DNA of 64,000 nt from Deuterostichococcus epilithicus (GCA_033439295.1 JAVTLE010000023.1:3198530-3262529); one strand, 5' to 3'; positions 44,301 through 60,079 are shown, numbered from the stretch's first letter. Numbers and translations are program-made. Notes: generated from the letters alone by a model not told the origin.

Positions 44301-46185
44301 CGGCCTGTGCGACAGTGCCTGTGCAAGCATCACGCAGGTGCATCGCACACCCGAGAAGCACGCTTGAGCTGGGCACGTTGGCAACTGACACAGCCCTCAC
44401 GAAGGCCTGAACGAGCCAGAACGGTGCTCCTGACAGGCCGAGGCTGCAGAGATGCTGTCGGAGGACGCAACAGCTTTGGTGGATGAGGCAGGCGGCGACC
44501 TGTACGGCAAGACGCACAACAGCGTGCTCAACGCCGACAGCTCCGACCCGCTGTCCGTGTCCATGACGGGCATCGACACCGAGATGCGCCGGTGATTGTT
44601 TTGAGTAACAGCCGATTGGGTCAGTGCAAGGCACTCGATGGGACTGTCAGCCCGCAGATGCATGTGCATGCCCCCTGCCGCCAGGACCTGAGATCTTCAG
44701 TGCAATTAGATGGAGAGCGCATGTGCTGTGCCTTGCCGGCATCACCTCAAACCCAAAAGCAGCTGCGGCGGTCTTGTCCTGATGCCGCGGTCCGGACAAT
44801 CTGCACCCGCAGGCGCCAGACACGGCGCCCAACCATTCTGAGCGCCGACGGCAACATCCGCTGGCCAACACTGGGCGACGTCGAGCTGGACGACTCTGCG
44901 GTGATGGCGAGGCCCATGCCCATGACCTTCCCGCAGGAGATGGCCCGCTTTGCGGACAAGGTATGAGACAGAGGCAGATCAGAGCAGATGCTGCTGCTGC
45001 CTGAGGGGTCCTGTCTAAACCGACTTTGAATGATCATTTCTGCAGCGCATCGTACACGAGCATGCCGTTGCCAGGCCAAAAGCATGCGGACCACCACTGC
45101 TTGCCCTCGAAAGCAGTGGCCGGTCCGGCGCGCCTCCTGTGCCGGAGATGCCGCGCAGCTGGCAGCCTCCGCTGCGGATCCCCGCTCTCACAACCCTGTG
45201 GTCAGACACCCGAGTGGCAGGACCGCAGATCAGTATGCTCAGGTCTATGCGCGGCCATGTGAGCCCGTCCGCGCTTGACTCTGACTCCCGACGCCCTCCT
45301 GCCCTGTAGGTGGCGCGCGTCATCGGCGGCAGCGACACCCAGATACCCATCGTGGCACGCGCCGGCGACCTGGCTGCGGAGCTGGCGCTGGTCGCCGCCG
45401 CGGCGCAGTCCCCCAACGTCACCTACATTATTGGCCGCTCCCACATCACGTGCGCGCTTCTGCCCTTGTGCACGCGCTCTACTTCTGATGCGTGCGCTAC
45501 ACCATGACTGAAGCTGCACGTTCCTCCAGCTGCACTCCAGATTCATATCAATTGGTGGGCAATTAACAGCGAGGTGCTTCCGTCAGACGTGCAGCGTCAC
45601 TGCTGACGCTGTGCCTGTGTGCGCTGCAGGCTGGGCAAGCCCACCTGGAACCTGGCGAAGACTTACGGCTTTGACATCCCCTTCGAGATCTTCGTCACCA
45701 ACACGTGAGCAATCAACCTCTTGAACAGCCCAACAGCCATGCCATATTTGCATTGTGCATGCGTCCACAAGGCCTGCGTGCCATTTTGCGTCTAGATGCA
45801 ACAGTGAGTGGCGCATGGTGCCCCGCGCAAGCGCAAGCTGTCTGCGTGTGGGCACACCAGGTGCATTGCAGGTCCAATCCTGATTTGCGTCTGTCTGCTG
45901 CAACAGGGGCGAGGCGGCCCACAAGGCGTTCGGCGTGCCTCCAGACAAGGTGAACGTTTCTCACACGCATGGACCACCCGTACAGTCGCACACGAGTCCC
46001 TGGCCATGCGTGAGGGGCCGTTTATGAAGCTGTGATGCATGGCATAAGATGTGACACCCTGCGTAAGAACGGGGCCATGTCAGGAGCTGAAACAACTGCA
46101 GTGCACCTCCGCCCAACCGCATATTACTGACTGCCATTGCTTTGGCAACCAGCTGCTGGAGGTGGGCCTGCTGTACACCATCTGA
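38337..46185 (+). CDS. KUP: HAK/KUP/KT potassium transporter
   Basis: Proton-coupled high-affinity potassium uptake carrier of the plasma membrane. Thirty exons, all phase-compatible, about 939 residues: 38337-38471, 39094-39161, 39329-39389, 39511-39604, 39736-39891, 40042-40079, 40238-40298, 40430-40535, 40681-40744, 40900-40989, 41115-41155, 41348-41429, 41590-41639, 41800-41860, 42011-42040, 42166-42325, 42404-42555, 42706-42752, 42893-42937, 43176-43389, 43566-43646, 43850-43951, 44159-44233, 44437-44591, 44813-44960, 45046-45258, 45310-45449, 45630-45704, 45907-45949, 46153-46185. Family signatures: LGVVYGDVGTSPLYVF, GQGGTFALYSQLRRQ, GDGVLTPAISVVSACEG, GTEALFADLGHF, IVASQALISATFQIVKQ, IYGLPHALVEL, and end LLEVGLLYTI. 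Hydrophobic membrane segments run to about 43000, then a long cytosolic tail with an unusual 71-residue exon (45046-45258). Introns 11, 17 and 22 have GC donors (41156, 42556, 43952). Exon 1 rests only on phase and an ATG. Confidence 0.95.
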
Positions 46186-47006
46186 GGATGAGCGGCAGAT
46201 ACCTAGCGAGTGGGTTGCTGGCCGGCCTGGCAGCCAAGCTCACCGCCTGCCTGGGCCTGTGGGCCAAGGGAACCTGCTGAGCATGCGCAATTGCTGCCAG
46301 CTCAAGTGGTGCAGCTCTCGGCTGCGGCGGAGAATTTCGGTTGCTGATGGCGCATCGCCACATCTCGCAACCAAATCATTTTGAAATTCAGTGGTCAGGG
46401 CGCAATGGGCTCATTTGGTGCCCCCGATGACATCGGGTGGGAAGTTGTTGATGGTGGCACCAGGGTGACGCCAGCTGGCGAGTCCATCAGGACAATTCTT
46501 CCGGCATCATCAGCTCTCCGCCAGCCTTTCAGGTGTCGTCATCGGCACACCCTACGTACCGATCTGCATGTCATCAATCCACATTTTTGGAATTTTTTGG
46601 CTGCTGGAGATTGCTGGAGTATTTACAGGTGCAACATTTCGCTCTTGGTAGGCCTAAAGAACTTGCGCTTGAGCTGCCTACATCTCTGTTGCAGCACCCG
46701 GTCCGTTTGATGATCCTCCACACCCACATGCCCCCACGGACCGCTCCCCGTCCTTTCCAAGGGCCTCCAGCCAGACCTACGCCACCTGCTGCTGCGCTGC
46801 CGCTTGTTGTGCAGCGCTGCCGCTGTCGCAGCTGCCGCCTGTTGACAACCCCAATATCACTGCTGCACCAGCTTCGCAGATGTGGCGGCCAGCGCGGGCC
46901 CTTGAAGCCAGCTCTTGCACCGGCTGTGCTGGCCAGCTGCGTGCGCCGTCGGTGAGTTTGGCTGGCAGCGCGGGCAGGCTGTCGCGGCTGTCGTGCAATG
47001 CTGCAC
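46186..47006. other. Convergent intergenic, KUP and GGPP synthase
   Basis: About 820 bp, presumably two 3' UTRs. I see no gene, repeat or hairpin in it. Confidence 0.55.
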
Positions 47007-50359
<3,353 letters not shown>

Positions 50360-50909
50360 GGCTGCCGCCAAGCGCGCGGCCGCGTGTGGATGTGCGAGAA
50401 ATGCCAATGTCCGGCTGACTGGCTGGCGCTTATATCTGAGTGAGTTGGCGATCGACCTGGTCTTCTCCGCGATGCAGCCTCGTCAAGATGCCTGAAACCT
50501 CAACAATCCGCGTTCTACTTTGTAGATGGGCATTTATGGTTTTCAAGCCGCAGCGTGAGGCGATCAGATGCTGTGGATTGTACATGAGGGGAATGAAACG
50601 AATTCGGTTTTACGACATGCAGGGGACATGACGATACCAGCAACAGCGGGGTTCGGTCCGAACCGTTCGGAGGTTTGGCTGGAGTGTATTGCTTGAATGG
50701 CCGATCTTTCGGTTTCAAGAGCCAATTTGAAAGCTTCTGGTGATCGCTGATCCCCCCTTTCAACCTGCAGAATCGGCCTGTGAATGCGTGACGGTGTGTT
50801 GCACCTGAAGCATCTGTTTTCCGGAACGAGCCTGCATCCGCGTCGTGCAAGCTCTGCGCTGTCGCATAACATCAATACTGGCATAAGATTGTCGGCTCAC
50901 GTCCGCTGT
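50360..50909. other. Divergent promoter interval, GGPPS and CPDase
   Basis: About 550 bp between divergent start codons. No clear core promoter element or repeat was recognised. Confidence 0.5.
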
Positions 50910-51982
50910 ATGGCGCACCCCACCGGAGGGTCCTACTCCATATGGGCCATGCCAAAAGGTGGTACCGCATGCGCGGTCACGTTCGACAGCATCGAATGTT
51001 ATGGTTGATTGCCTCGGAAAGGGTGTTATGCTCGAGACCCTCTGACCCAGGATCGACCTGAATGCACTTCTGTAGTCGTGAACGTCGCAGGCGCAGTGGC
51101 GGAAAGGCTGCAGCAGGACATTGACCGCCTCGCGGCGGATCATGTGGCGCCGAGCTTCCAGCCGCATGTCACTCTTCTCGGCGGCACGGAGCAAAGTGAA
51201 AAGGACGCTTTGAGAATCACTGCAGAGCTGGCGCAGGCGGTGTCGGTGAGCATTTCTGCCATCGCCCGGTAGTTGCAGCAGCCCGCGCCAGGTACAGCCG
51301 TATGCAAGATACAGCCAGATAGGTACATCAGCATGACCAAGCGCTGCGTGGTGGCTCTGCAGGCGTACAGAATCGAGTTCGACGACGTGTCCTACGGTTC
51401 CACATTCCACCAGGCGCGCCACTCCAGCGTAGCATCGCACCGTTCGAGCAGCTGGATGCTTGCCTGCGAACTTGGAGTTCACATGCAATGCTCCAGACCT
51501 GCGGCACTTGCAGCTTCGGTGCCCTGTGAAGCAGCCTCTGATGATTCTCGGCTGTGCACCACCAGTGTGTGTACATCCGCTGCAAGAAGGCAGACGCCAC
51601 TCTGCAAGCCGCGCAGCAGGCGCGGCAGGCATTTGGGGAGGACGCAGAGGCACACTACATGCCACACCTGTCGCTGCTGTACTCCGACATGGCCCAGGAA
51701 ACCAGGTGCGCATGCACATCCGGTCTCCGCAGATTTGCAGATGATGTGCCTCGTTTGCAAGGGTGCCCGGTCAAAGCCCACCGTGAGCGCGCCGTGACGT
51801 GCATGGTGGTGTGCCATATGCGCAGGGCTGAAGTCGCGGCGGCGGAGCAGCAACGACTTGTTGACGGCGATGCGCTGACTGCAGACGGCTTTGATGTCGA
51901 CAGCATCAGTTTGTGGTACACCATCGGCACGGACAAAACCTTGAGGAGCTGGAGGCTGGTGAAGGAATTCGATCTGTCATGA
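50910..51982 (+). CDS. CPD: 2',3'-cyclic nucleotide phosphodiesterase (2H family)
   Basis: Cyclic phosphodiesterase of the plant CPDase group, opening ADP-ribose 1'',2''-cyclic phosphate produced by tRNA splicing and other 2',3'-cyclic nucleotides. Exons 50910-50958, 51091-51245, 51363-51413, 51566-51705, 51826-51982 give 183 residues, against about 181 in Arabidopsis. The two 2H motifs are visible: FQPHVTLLGG in exon 2 and YMPHLSLLYSD in exon 4. N-terminus GGSYSIWAMPKG and end SISLWYTIGTDKTLRSW fit the family. Exon 3 ends either at CAG before GCGCGC (51413), which matches family length, or five codons later at a GT donor; both keep phase. Confidence 0.92.
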
Positions 51983-52438
51983 CCCAATTTTGCAGTTCAC
52001 AACGCACTTTCCTTCATTCCTTACGCTAGTCGAGCCTGATTCGCGGAGTTCAGAGAACAAATCAGAGCATCACATCACCTAGAGGCGTTACGAACATGCG
52101 GACCAGGCCCTGTAGGAGCCGTCACCACGAGGCCCCCGCCCAAGCGCCGCCGAGGCACTGCCATCGTCACCACAAGCCGGAGGCGCCCCGGCCATGTGGG
52201 CGCAGGCCTGGTCGCTGCTGCCTTGATGTAGAGCGCAGAGTGTGCCAAAGCTCCTAGGACCGGGCGCGCGCCGCAGAGGCTGGCTCCCTGCCGGTATTCG
52301 GCACCACGACGGCCAGTAGGATCTCCTGCGCTCAATTTGCCAGCGAAGCCCCTCAGCAGGACGTCAGGCGCAGGCTGCAGAAGCTGGAGCGGTTCGCTGA
52401 GCAGTCTGGACAGATTGAGCTGGCATGCTCGGGGGGCC
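51983..52438. other. Convergent intergenic, CPDase and API5/RRM/SPOC gene
   Basis: About 455 bp between convergent stops, GC-rich around 52080-52330. No gene or repeat recognised. Confidence 0.55.
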
Positions 52439-55400
52439 TCAGGTCCTGATGCGGGTGAGTCCCAGCGAACGCTGGAAGCGGAAGTAGACGCTGGAGATGA
52501 TCACCTGCGGCTCCCAGGCGACGTGCAGCTCGTCGCACACAGAGCGCGAGGGCGGGATGACGTACAGCGTGCGAGCTGGCTGTCCTGCGTCCGACGCGGC
52601 CATCTCCACCACGCCCGACCGCTGCTTGTCGCTCAGGTACTGCAGGCAGCAGACATACACATACAAACACTGTCAGACGATCAGCAGATGCAGGTTGCAG
52701 CTCCACCTATTGTGCCTCTTGTGATATCGTAAGAGGCTCATCAACTCGACATCATCAGCGAGGAGGTGCACCAACTCGGCATCATCAGCTCAACCATCAG
52801 GGGCAAAGGGCGGCGGAGAGGGAGGCTGCTTGCACCCCGAACTGTGCAGCTGCCATCTGCTGAGGACAGGGCAGCATCACACGGCAGCAGAAGGGGGGGC
52901 ACAGGGTCCCCGCACCTGCATGAAGCGCACAAAGGCGTGGCGGTTGGCGGCGCNGGCGCCGGCGGCCCGCCGNCGCACCGCGCGGTCTACTCCCGCCACG
53001 CCCGGCAGCTTCTGGCCCATGAGCAGCGCGGTGGGGATGCGGCTCTTGACCTCCAGCAGCTCCGGCCAGCCCGCGGGCTCCGCGGCGGCCAGGGTGCCGT
53101 GCGACGGACCCGGCGGCGGGCCGTCCAGGCACTCCACCTGCATTTAGCGTGCATGTGGCCTGTTTGGGCTCCGCGCTCGAGGCCTCGAGCAGTACGACTA
53201 GCACTGGGCTTGCACTCGGATGGCTGCAGCACATGCTGGCAGCGTTGGCAAACTTGGTTCTTGACCTGCATCTCCTCCCCATTTCTCCCTGGGTGGACGC
53301 CCAGCATGAGGTGTGCACCAGAAGTAGCTTCTCGAGCAGCCACCTGGCATGGCTGCACGCTCGGACGACCGAGGCGCCCTGTCCAGGTGGCGGCTGCTGG
53401 CGTCGGCGGCGGCGCCGCTGCTGCTGGTGCGCCCGCCGGCGCGGCTGCCGTGGGCGCAGCCACCGGGGTGGTGGGAGGCGCGGGCGGCCGTGGTGGCCCA
53501 GGTAGCGCCGCAGCCGCCGCCCCTGGAGCGGGAGGCGGCGCCCCCGCAGGCGGCAGCAGCCCGCCGACGTCCCAGCCGCGCCGCCGCCTGCCGCCGGCGC
53601 CGCTGCTCGCCCTTCCATTGGCCGCCGCCGGCGGGCCGCCGGAAGACGGCGTCGGCATGCTGGTGGCTGAGATCGCTCGTGACATACTGGCGTGGAGCGG
53701 CGATTGAGCGGGGGCGGCGGTGGGGGCGTCCGGCGGCGGCGGGCCACCCTGCAGCACCACGCGGATGCGGCCGGGGCCAATAGGCGCGCCGTCGAGCGCG
53801 CGTGCGGCGGCGGCCGCAGCACCGGGTGCGTGGAAGCTGATGACGGCGCCACCGCTGCTGCGGGCGAGCTGCCAGCGAGCCAGCTCCCCGAAGCGGCTGA
53901 ATGCGTGCAGCAGCTCGCGCTCGTGCACGGCCATGCTGATCTGCACGCTCGACGCATCACGGCGTGTCACTGGCTGTACCTGGCTTGCAGAAGACGTGAA
54001 CCCAAGGGCGCTCTGACATTCCTAAGAAACGCAGACGAGCCGACTGGCGTGATGGTGAGGCTGTGCCGGCGTGATAACACCAGCGTCCCTCGTGCAGCAT
54101 GATGCCAACTCTGTTCGGCCAAAGAAGCCAGGCCTTACCTGGCTGACCACCACGGTGCAGGCGGCCGTGGTGTCCCGCTGCCCGCCTGGCGGCGGCGCCT
54201 GCGCCTGCGCCCGGGCCCGCAGCGCAGCGAGCGCCGCGTCACCGATGGACGACTCTGCAAACTGCAGCATGAGCCCTGCACGGCAGCGTGTGGGCGATTG
54301 GCAGGCAGACAGGCACTGCGTCTCAAACGTGCACTGTGTCAAGCCCTGGACCTAGTCGCGGGTCACGGTCGGGTCGCGCCCGCCTCAAGTGCGTTGTGAT
54401 GTTGGTGTGTCGACTGGAGCGCAGGAGCACCTCAACCATTGATTGCAGTCGGTACAGAAACAGGATCCGCACTGACCTGGCCGAGCGCCGCCCACTCGCA
54501 GCACGCCAGAGACCTTCGGCAGATGCGCCGCGTCCAGCGTCGCCATGACATCAGCCTCGCCGGCGGGGTTGCACACACCACCCACCCACACGTGCGCCCG
54601 CTGCGGCTCCCACCTGCCGACACACCAAAGCATTGATGGGCTGAGTGCCTTGCGGTGCACACGGCACAGTATCGAGCTTGCACCTGGACAGAACCCTGCC
54701 ATTGCAGCTCCAGCGGGCTCCTCCTGAAGGTGCACCGCACACATCGACCCCGTGCAGCTACAAGAGCACCACTCGATCTTCTCAGACCAGTCGACAGCGC
54801 TCACCTGCCCCTGCTCTTGGGGGCCGACGCATCCTCCTCGACACAGAACTGCGCGTCCAAATGGGCACCGCCCCACGGCGACGCCCCGCACAGGTGCTCG
54901 TACGCCAGCGCTGCCTCCCTGCAGCTGATGGCATGCGCTTTCAAAACAGGGAAGGCCCAGGCAGGCGAGTGCGACCCATGCAGTTGCGTGTGCGACCGCC
55001 ACTGCCTCGTGATCAGTCCTGCCGATGTGGGTCTGTAGCCATGCGGCCCCGGAACAGTGTGCGAGTCTCAGCGCATTAATGAACTGAAGGGATCCGGCAA
55101 GATGGCGCACCGCATGCCGTGAAAAGCGACGAGGGCCTCGTCGCGGCGCGCACTCGGCAGAAACAGGATCTTCGCGACGCCGCCGGCGCGGGCGCACTCC
55201 GCGTGGAGTGCTGCCTCGCCAACATGGCGCGGCAGGCCGCCCAGCCACAGGTACGGCGCTGCGCGGCACAGCCCGCCACCCGGTCGCGCAGCCGCCGCGG
55301 CGTCCGCCGCGCTGCCCGAAGCCGCTGGCAGAGCCGCCGCCGCTGCTGCAGTGCCCGCGGCGCCGGCCGCCGCTCCCGCCGCAGGGGCTGCAGCCGGTGG

Positions 55401-57984
55401 CGCCGGAGGTGCCGCAGGCAGAGGCGCCGCTGTCGGGTGCGGGACGTGTGGCGGCAGCAGAATGGGCGACTCTGCCAGCTGTCCCTCTTCCAGGTCCATG
55501 TGGACATCCTCGTCGGACGCACCGCCGGCTGCGGTCGCGGCTGCAGCATTGGGCGTGACCGCCGGTGTGCCAACGCCGGCCGCCGGCAGCGGCGGCGGCG
55601 GCGGCAGCGCGACGGACGACTGCGAGGTGGAGCTCGGCAACGGCGGCGGCGCGGACGAGTCGGCACGCTGCGGCGGCGCCGGCTCCGGCAGCGGCGCCGC
55701 AGCAGGCAGTGCCGCCGCCGCCTCGGCTGGCAGCTCCTTCAGCAGCCGGTCCAGGAGCGCCAGCGCCTCCTTGGCCCGGTGCTTCGGCGGCTCTGCTGCA
55801 CGAAAGCATGAGGTCTCAGGGCCACCGTCATCAGGGAGATCGCCAGGAGGTGTCAGCACTGAACGAGAGACCAGCGACTCCAGCCATGCCCAGCGACATC
55901 AGCCATGCCTGAGGCTCAGGCGGTTCTTTGCTCCAATCACGACTTCAGAGCTTCTGAACGCGGTGCGCACACATGTGCAGAATCTGGCTGCACCGCATCG
56001 TCCGCAGCGTGACCCACCTGAGCGAAAGGGCTTTGCGGTGTTGCGCAGCCAGTGCTGCGTGTCCGTCTGTCTCGAAAGCACCTCCGCAGCCAGGCACTGC
56101 AACGATGCGCTGTTGGTTGCGTCCGTCGCATGGCCGTTGGGGGCTGCGCCCGCGATGCCCGGCGGCTGCGGCGCCGCCAGCAGCTGCTGCAGGAAGTAGC
56201 GGCTGCCGTCGCGGGTCTTGCCATCCTCCGCTTTCAGGCCCTGCAGCAGACGCAATTCTCGATCAGATACAGCTATCCGGGCCACCACACACCTGCCGCC
56301 GAGGATCCTGCAAGAGGGTCTGCAGCTGCAAGACACCCATGGGCGGCTGCGGCAATGCAAGATGCACAGCCCGACTCCCATGCAAATCCTACTGAAGGTG
56401 CGCATACGAGCACCGGCTGCTGCTGATAGCACACAAGCATTATGAGCTCTTGGTACTGTGGTCTCAACGCGCAAGAGTGGCCTCATCAGATCAGGGTACC
56501 TCTGCAGGACTGCAGCTCAGGTGACACATGTACTTTGTATCGAATCGCTGGCCACAGATGTTGCACTATGAAAGGTGGTGCAGCATGCTTGCAGTGCGAC
56601 ACAGGAGCTCGACTGGTAGCACACCAGAACTGCACCCCGCCCCCAAGCTACCCGACCAAAAACCCTGTGCTGCACTGTTCCATACACCGGGCGGCGAATG
56701 CAACCCATGCCCGCACAGGTTTGCAGCGGATCACCTGCAGGCTGGTGGCGAGCACGACCCGAGTTGACGTCCTGAAAGCTGCCTGCAGCGACTGCAGCGC
56801 GCAGGCCGGCTCCGAGGTGCCGCTCGCCGCGGAAGCTGACAGCCTGCCATTCGTCTCGGACGACAGCCGCCTGTGTGCACAAACAGTGAGAACGTCTGCA
56901 TTGCATGTGCTACATTTGCCTGATGCCATGGAGTCTGAAGTTGGTGGATCAAGGTGTCACTGCTTCAGGTCACATTCTGTGTGTCTTACAGGCTTCACAG
57001 ACTACATTTACATGGCAAAGTCCAACCAGCACCAGTGGGAAGGACAACGCATTGCTCGCCTGAGGAGCACTTCCGCGACCTTGGCGACAACTGCGCCCCC
57101 GGACGATGACGTGACCTTGCTGGCGGCCTCGCACACCTTTGCCAGGCCATGCAGCGCCTCTCGTCGCGCCGCCTGTGAGAGGTGCGACCCGTGGATCGGG
57201 TCAGCATGTCGATATGCCATGCTTGTGTGAGCTCCGCTGCCATCAACAAGCCTGACCCACTGAAAGGCAGGCATGCAGACAGTGGCCCAGCCAACAACTA
57301 TGCGATGTCCAGTGTTCACCTTGGACAGCACCCGCACACTTTCGGGGTCCTTCGATGTCGAGTGCGAAGCTGTGATGGTGATGAGCGCGGTCGATGCCTG
57401 CTCCAGCTTCAGCGGGAAGCTTCTGACGAACCGCGGGATGAGCCTGGCGGCCACCCGCTGCGCACATGTGCCGCCTGCCGGGTCACAGCAGGCTCAGGTG
57501 AGGGCAGATCGGTGTGCTGCGAGGCACTGGCGTTCCTCCTTTCGGTGCTCAAAGAGCCAGCGCCTACAATGTTGAAGTCTCCTGCTTAACACTGTCAAAA
57601 CCATGCACACATGGCATAACACATCGCCCGTGATGACTGTGGCACTGCGCGGCATGCGGCAAACTCTTGGCAAACGGGTCAGGTTCGCGCAAGCGCACCT
57701 TTGGCACCGTCCAAGAGGACACCAAAGGCTGCGGTTTTGTCGGCTGGCCCTGTGCTGTCGCTGCTGAGCTGCTCATACGCTGTGTACAGCGCTGAGACTG
57801 CCTGTCTGTGGCGCTGGCGCAGCGCCTGCTGGGCCTCGGACGACAGCTTCTCATGCTGAGTCTTGTGATCGGCAGGCGCTGGCTTCTTGGGGCTGGGGGC
57901 TGTGAGGCCGGCTGGAGCCTGCTTTCGCTTGGTCGAGTGATGCTTGTCACTGGTGTGGTGCTTCTGTGCAGTTGAGGACCCCAT
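52439..57984 (-). CDS. API5-like N-terminus fused to three RRMs and a SPOC domain (FPA-like)
   Basis: Exons 57984-57699, 57474-57320, 57172-57060, 56870-56735, 56240-56018, 55795-55111, 54918-54805, 54613-54477, 54275-54139, 53979-53344, 53137-52916, 52639-52439, every junction in phase, 1014 residues. After a basic, Lys/His-rich start (MGSSTAQKHHTSDKHHSTKR), residues about 60-200 match apoptosis inhibitor 5: LLDGAKGGTCAQRVAARLIP, RFVRSFP, REALHGLAKV, VAKVAEVLL. Then a Pro/Ala-rich linker; RRM1 AAPYLWLGGLPRHVGEAAL ... DEALVAFHGMREAALAYEHL; RRM2 AHVWVGGVCNPAGEADVM; RRM3 SSVQISMAVHERELLHAF ... GGAVISFHAPG; and a SPOC domain ending in TLYVIPPSRSVCDELHV. Three RRMs plus SPOC is the layout of plant FPA, which directs alternative polyadenylation. 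An mRNA 3'-end role is inference. Intron 3 has a GC donor (57059). Two separate genes would be the alternative, but no start or stop lies at the junction. Confidence 0.8.
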
Positions 57985-58364
57985 ACGGAAGCATGAGGGA
58001 CCTGCAATGAAGCAGATCGGTTGCAAAGGGTTCAGCAAGCAATGGGGGCTCTGGCGAGCGTCACCTCAGCGGGACAGCAAAGGAGGTGCACGGAGGTGAG
58101 GGCAGCAACGAGGCGAAGCGAGCAGGATGACAGCCGCAACGGTGAAGGTTGTGCAGTCTGACCGTATTCCGATCGCTGCTGCAGCCCGCAAGGCACTTAT
58201 GAGTACGTGTTTGTGACCCATGTATGGGTAGCTGCAGCACTTTAACCGTTTCTCGGCATGTAGTAGGGTTCTGCGACGCCGGCCGCCCTGTGCTGCTGTG
58301 CACAAAATTGCCGGACCATACTCTGGTCGACTGATCCACCTGGGCACCGGCAGAAGCTGCAAGC
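57985..58364. other. Divergent promoter interval
   Basis: About 380 bp between the start codons of the API5/RRM/SPOC gene and the DUF1499 gene. No recognisable core promoter element. Confidence 0.55.
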
Positions 58365-60079
58365 ATGGCAGCGTCAACGTTCTTGTCGGGATCCGTCGCG
58401 CTCGCGCCGGCCGCTCAGCGGAGGCGCACTCTCCCCTTCAGCAGTGCACGCCAGGCCACAAAGATTGTCACACGCGCAGTGGCTGGCCAGCAAGATGCCG
58501 GGTGCGTTTGGTGAAGGAGCAATGACATTCGATGTCCGGAGCGATCCCTTACTTTCCAGATGTCTATGCGGCTCCTGCAAAGCATTCCATGCAACTCCTC
58601 CAAAGGACTGTGAAGCAAAGCCGCGGACGTTGCATTGCCTGATTGAATGCAGACGCCGTGAGGTCCTGCTGAGGAGCGTCAACATGGGCGTCCTGGCGTC
58701 CTTGTTCAGCTTTGGCGCCGTTGATCGCCCCAAGGACCTCGGCATCCAGGTACAGTTTGACGGCGGCGTCACCGCCGCGGCAAGGAAGCAACACCAGCAC
58801 GCCAGCCATCTCAAAAAGGGGGTTCCAGCTTGCATCAGACGCACTGCTTCTTCTTGACCTCTTTGTTGTTGTGACTGCAGGACTACAGTGCTCAGGGAGG
58901 TGGCAAGACACTTGGCCTATGCCCCAAGTCACCCAATTGCATCAGTACAGCGGGACTGGATGACGATAAACACTACGTGCCGCCATGGCAATGTGAGATG
59001 GCTGAAATGATTCTTCCTGCGTATTGCAGATTCGTGACAATGACAGACTGCTGCAATCGACATTGCACGGCAGTGCCCCAAAATCTGGCGGTCCGAGTGG
59101 CACGCTGATGATGCCATATCTCTGAGCGGCAAGGTCCACCAGTCACCTCGTTTCAATTATGCAGAGGCACTGCTGTGTGATGTGCAGACAATCCGGAGGA
59201 GGGCCGCGGTCGCTCGAAGCCAATCTCGCAGGCGGAGGCCATCGAAGAACTCGTGCAGGCGGTGCGCCCCTCTGCGAGAGACTCACATGAAAAATTCATG
59301 TACATAGCTGAGCAACTTTCAGGAGGCGTGATGATGCCAGGCCTGATGATGGACCGAGGCCGCCTGGCGGAAATTGCATGGAGGCTGCAGGAAGGTGTAG
59401 GCTTGGTGGTGAGCAATCTGGGTGATGGCACTTTTCCCAGAAGAACCCTGGCTGCCGCAGGTGTCCAGTCTGAAGCCGGACAAGTTCGAGCCGAAGCTCA
59501 TCTCACGCACGGACGACTACGTGTACTTTGAGTTTTCCTCGCCGACGTTTGGGTTCATTGACGACGTGAGTCCTGCGGCATGTTATGCTGTGGGCACCTC
59601 GTGGCCGCGCACATGCACGCAGATGTGCCAACGATTCATGTTGTAATTTTGGTTCATCGCCCCGCGAATGTCACATCTCGCCAGCAGGCCAGCTGTACGA
59701 CTTGACTACCGCCCTGGGATTGCACGATGCCTTCCCGCTCTGCAGATCTCAACACGTGGAGGGTCAATGATTGCAGGTGGAGTTCTTCTTCCCCGGCAAG
59801 GACTCGACGGTGGAGTACCGCAGCGCCTCGCGTATCGGCGAGTCCGATGGCGACATCAACCGCAAGCGGATCAGGTACCTTGTTGTACCTAGATTGTTGC
59901 GTGGTGCTGTCTTGATGTTCAGTCAGTTGGTGATAGTGCACTCGCATGGCCGATCCCACCTGCAGATGGCGGGCACCTACAGATGACCAGGCGTGCTCCA
60001 ATGTCTGTTGTGCGTGAATTGGCGCAGAGACATCCGGAAGGTGCTGCAGCAGAAGGGCTGGAAGTCCATCGGCTACTGA
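58365..60079 (+). CDS. DUF1499 thylakoid-lumen protein with transit peptide and Tat signal
   Basis: Plant/algal lumenal DUF1499 protein, function unknown. Exons 58365-58501, 58653-58749, 58881-58992, 59188-59261, 59461-59565, 59777-59874, 60028-60079 are in phase, 224 residues. Exon 1 encodes a typical chloroplast transit peptide (MAASTFLSGSVALAPAAQRR, no acidic residues, Ser/Arg/Ala-rich). Exon 2 encodes a twin-arginine lumen signal, RREVLLRSVNMGVLASLFSF, its first Arg adjoining the splice junction. The mature part has LGLCPKSPNCISTAG, DDDKHYVPPW, NPEEGRGRSKPISQAEAIEE, KLISRTDDYVYFEFSSPTFG, EYRSASRIGESDGDINRKRI and end VLQQKGWKSIGY. The two cysteines (CPKSPNC) could bond in the lumen. Location is well supported; activity is not known for the family. 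Confidence 0.92.

Noticed and set aside
51414-51565. GC donor for CPDase intron 3
   Set aside because: Not counted among the firm GC-AG cases because a GT donor 15 bp downstream also keeps phase.
54385-55809. 474-codon open frame on the minus strand overlapping the RRM gene
   Set aside because: It runs through introns and out-of-frame over exons of the API5/RRM/SPOC gene; its protein is low-complexity Gly/Ala/Arg, a by-product of high GC.
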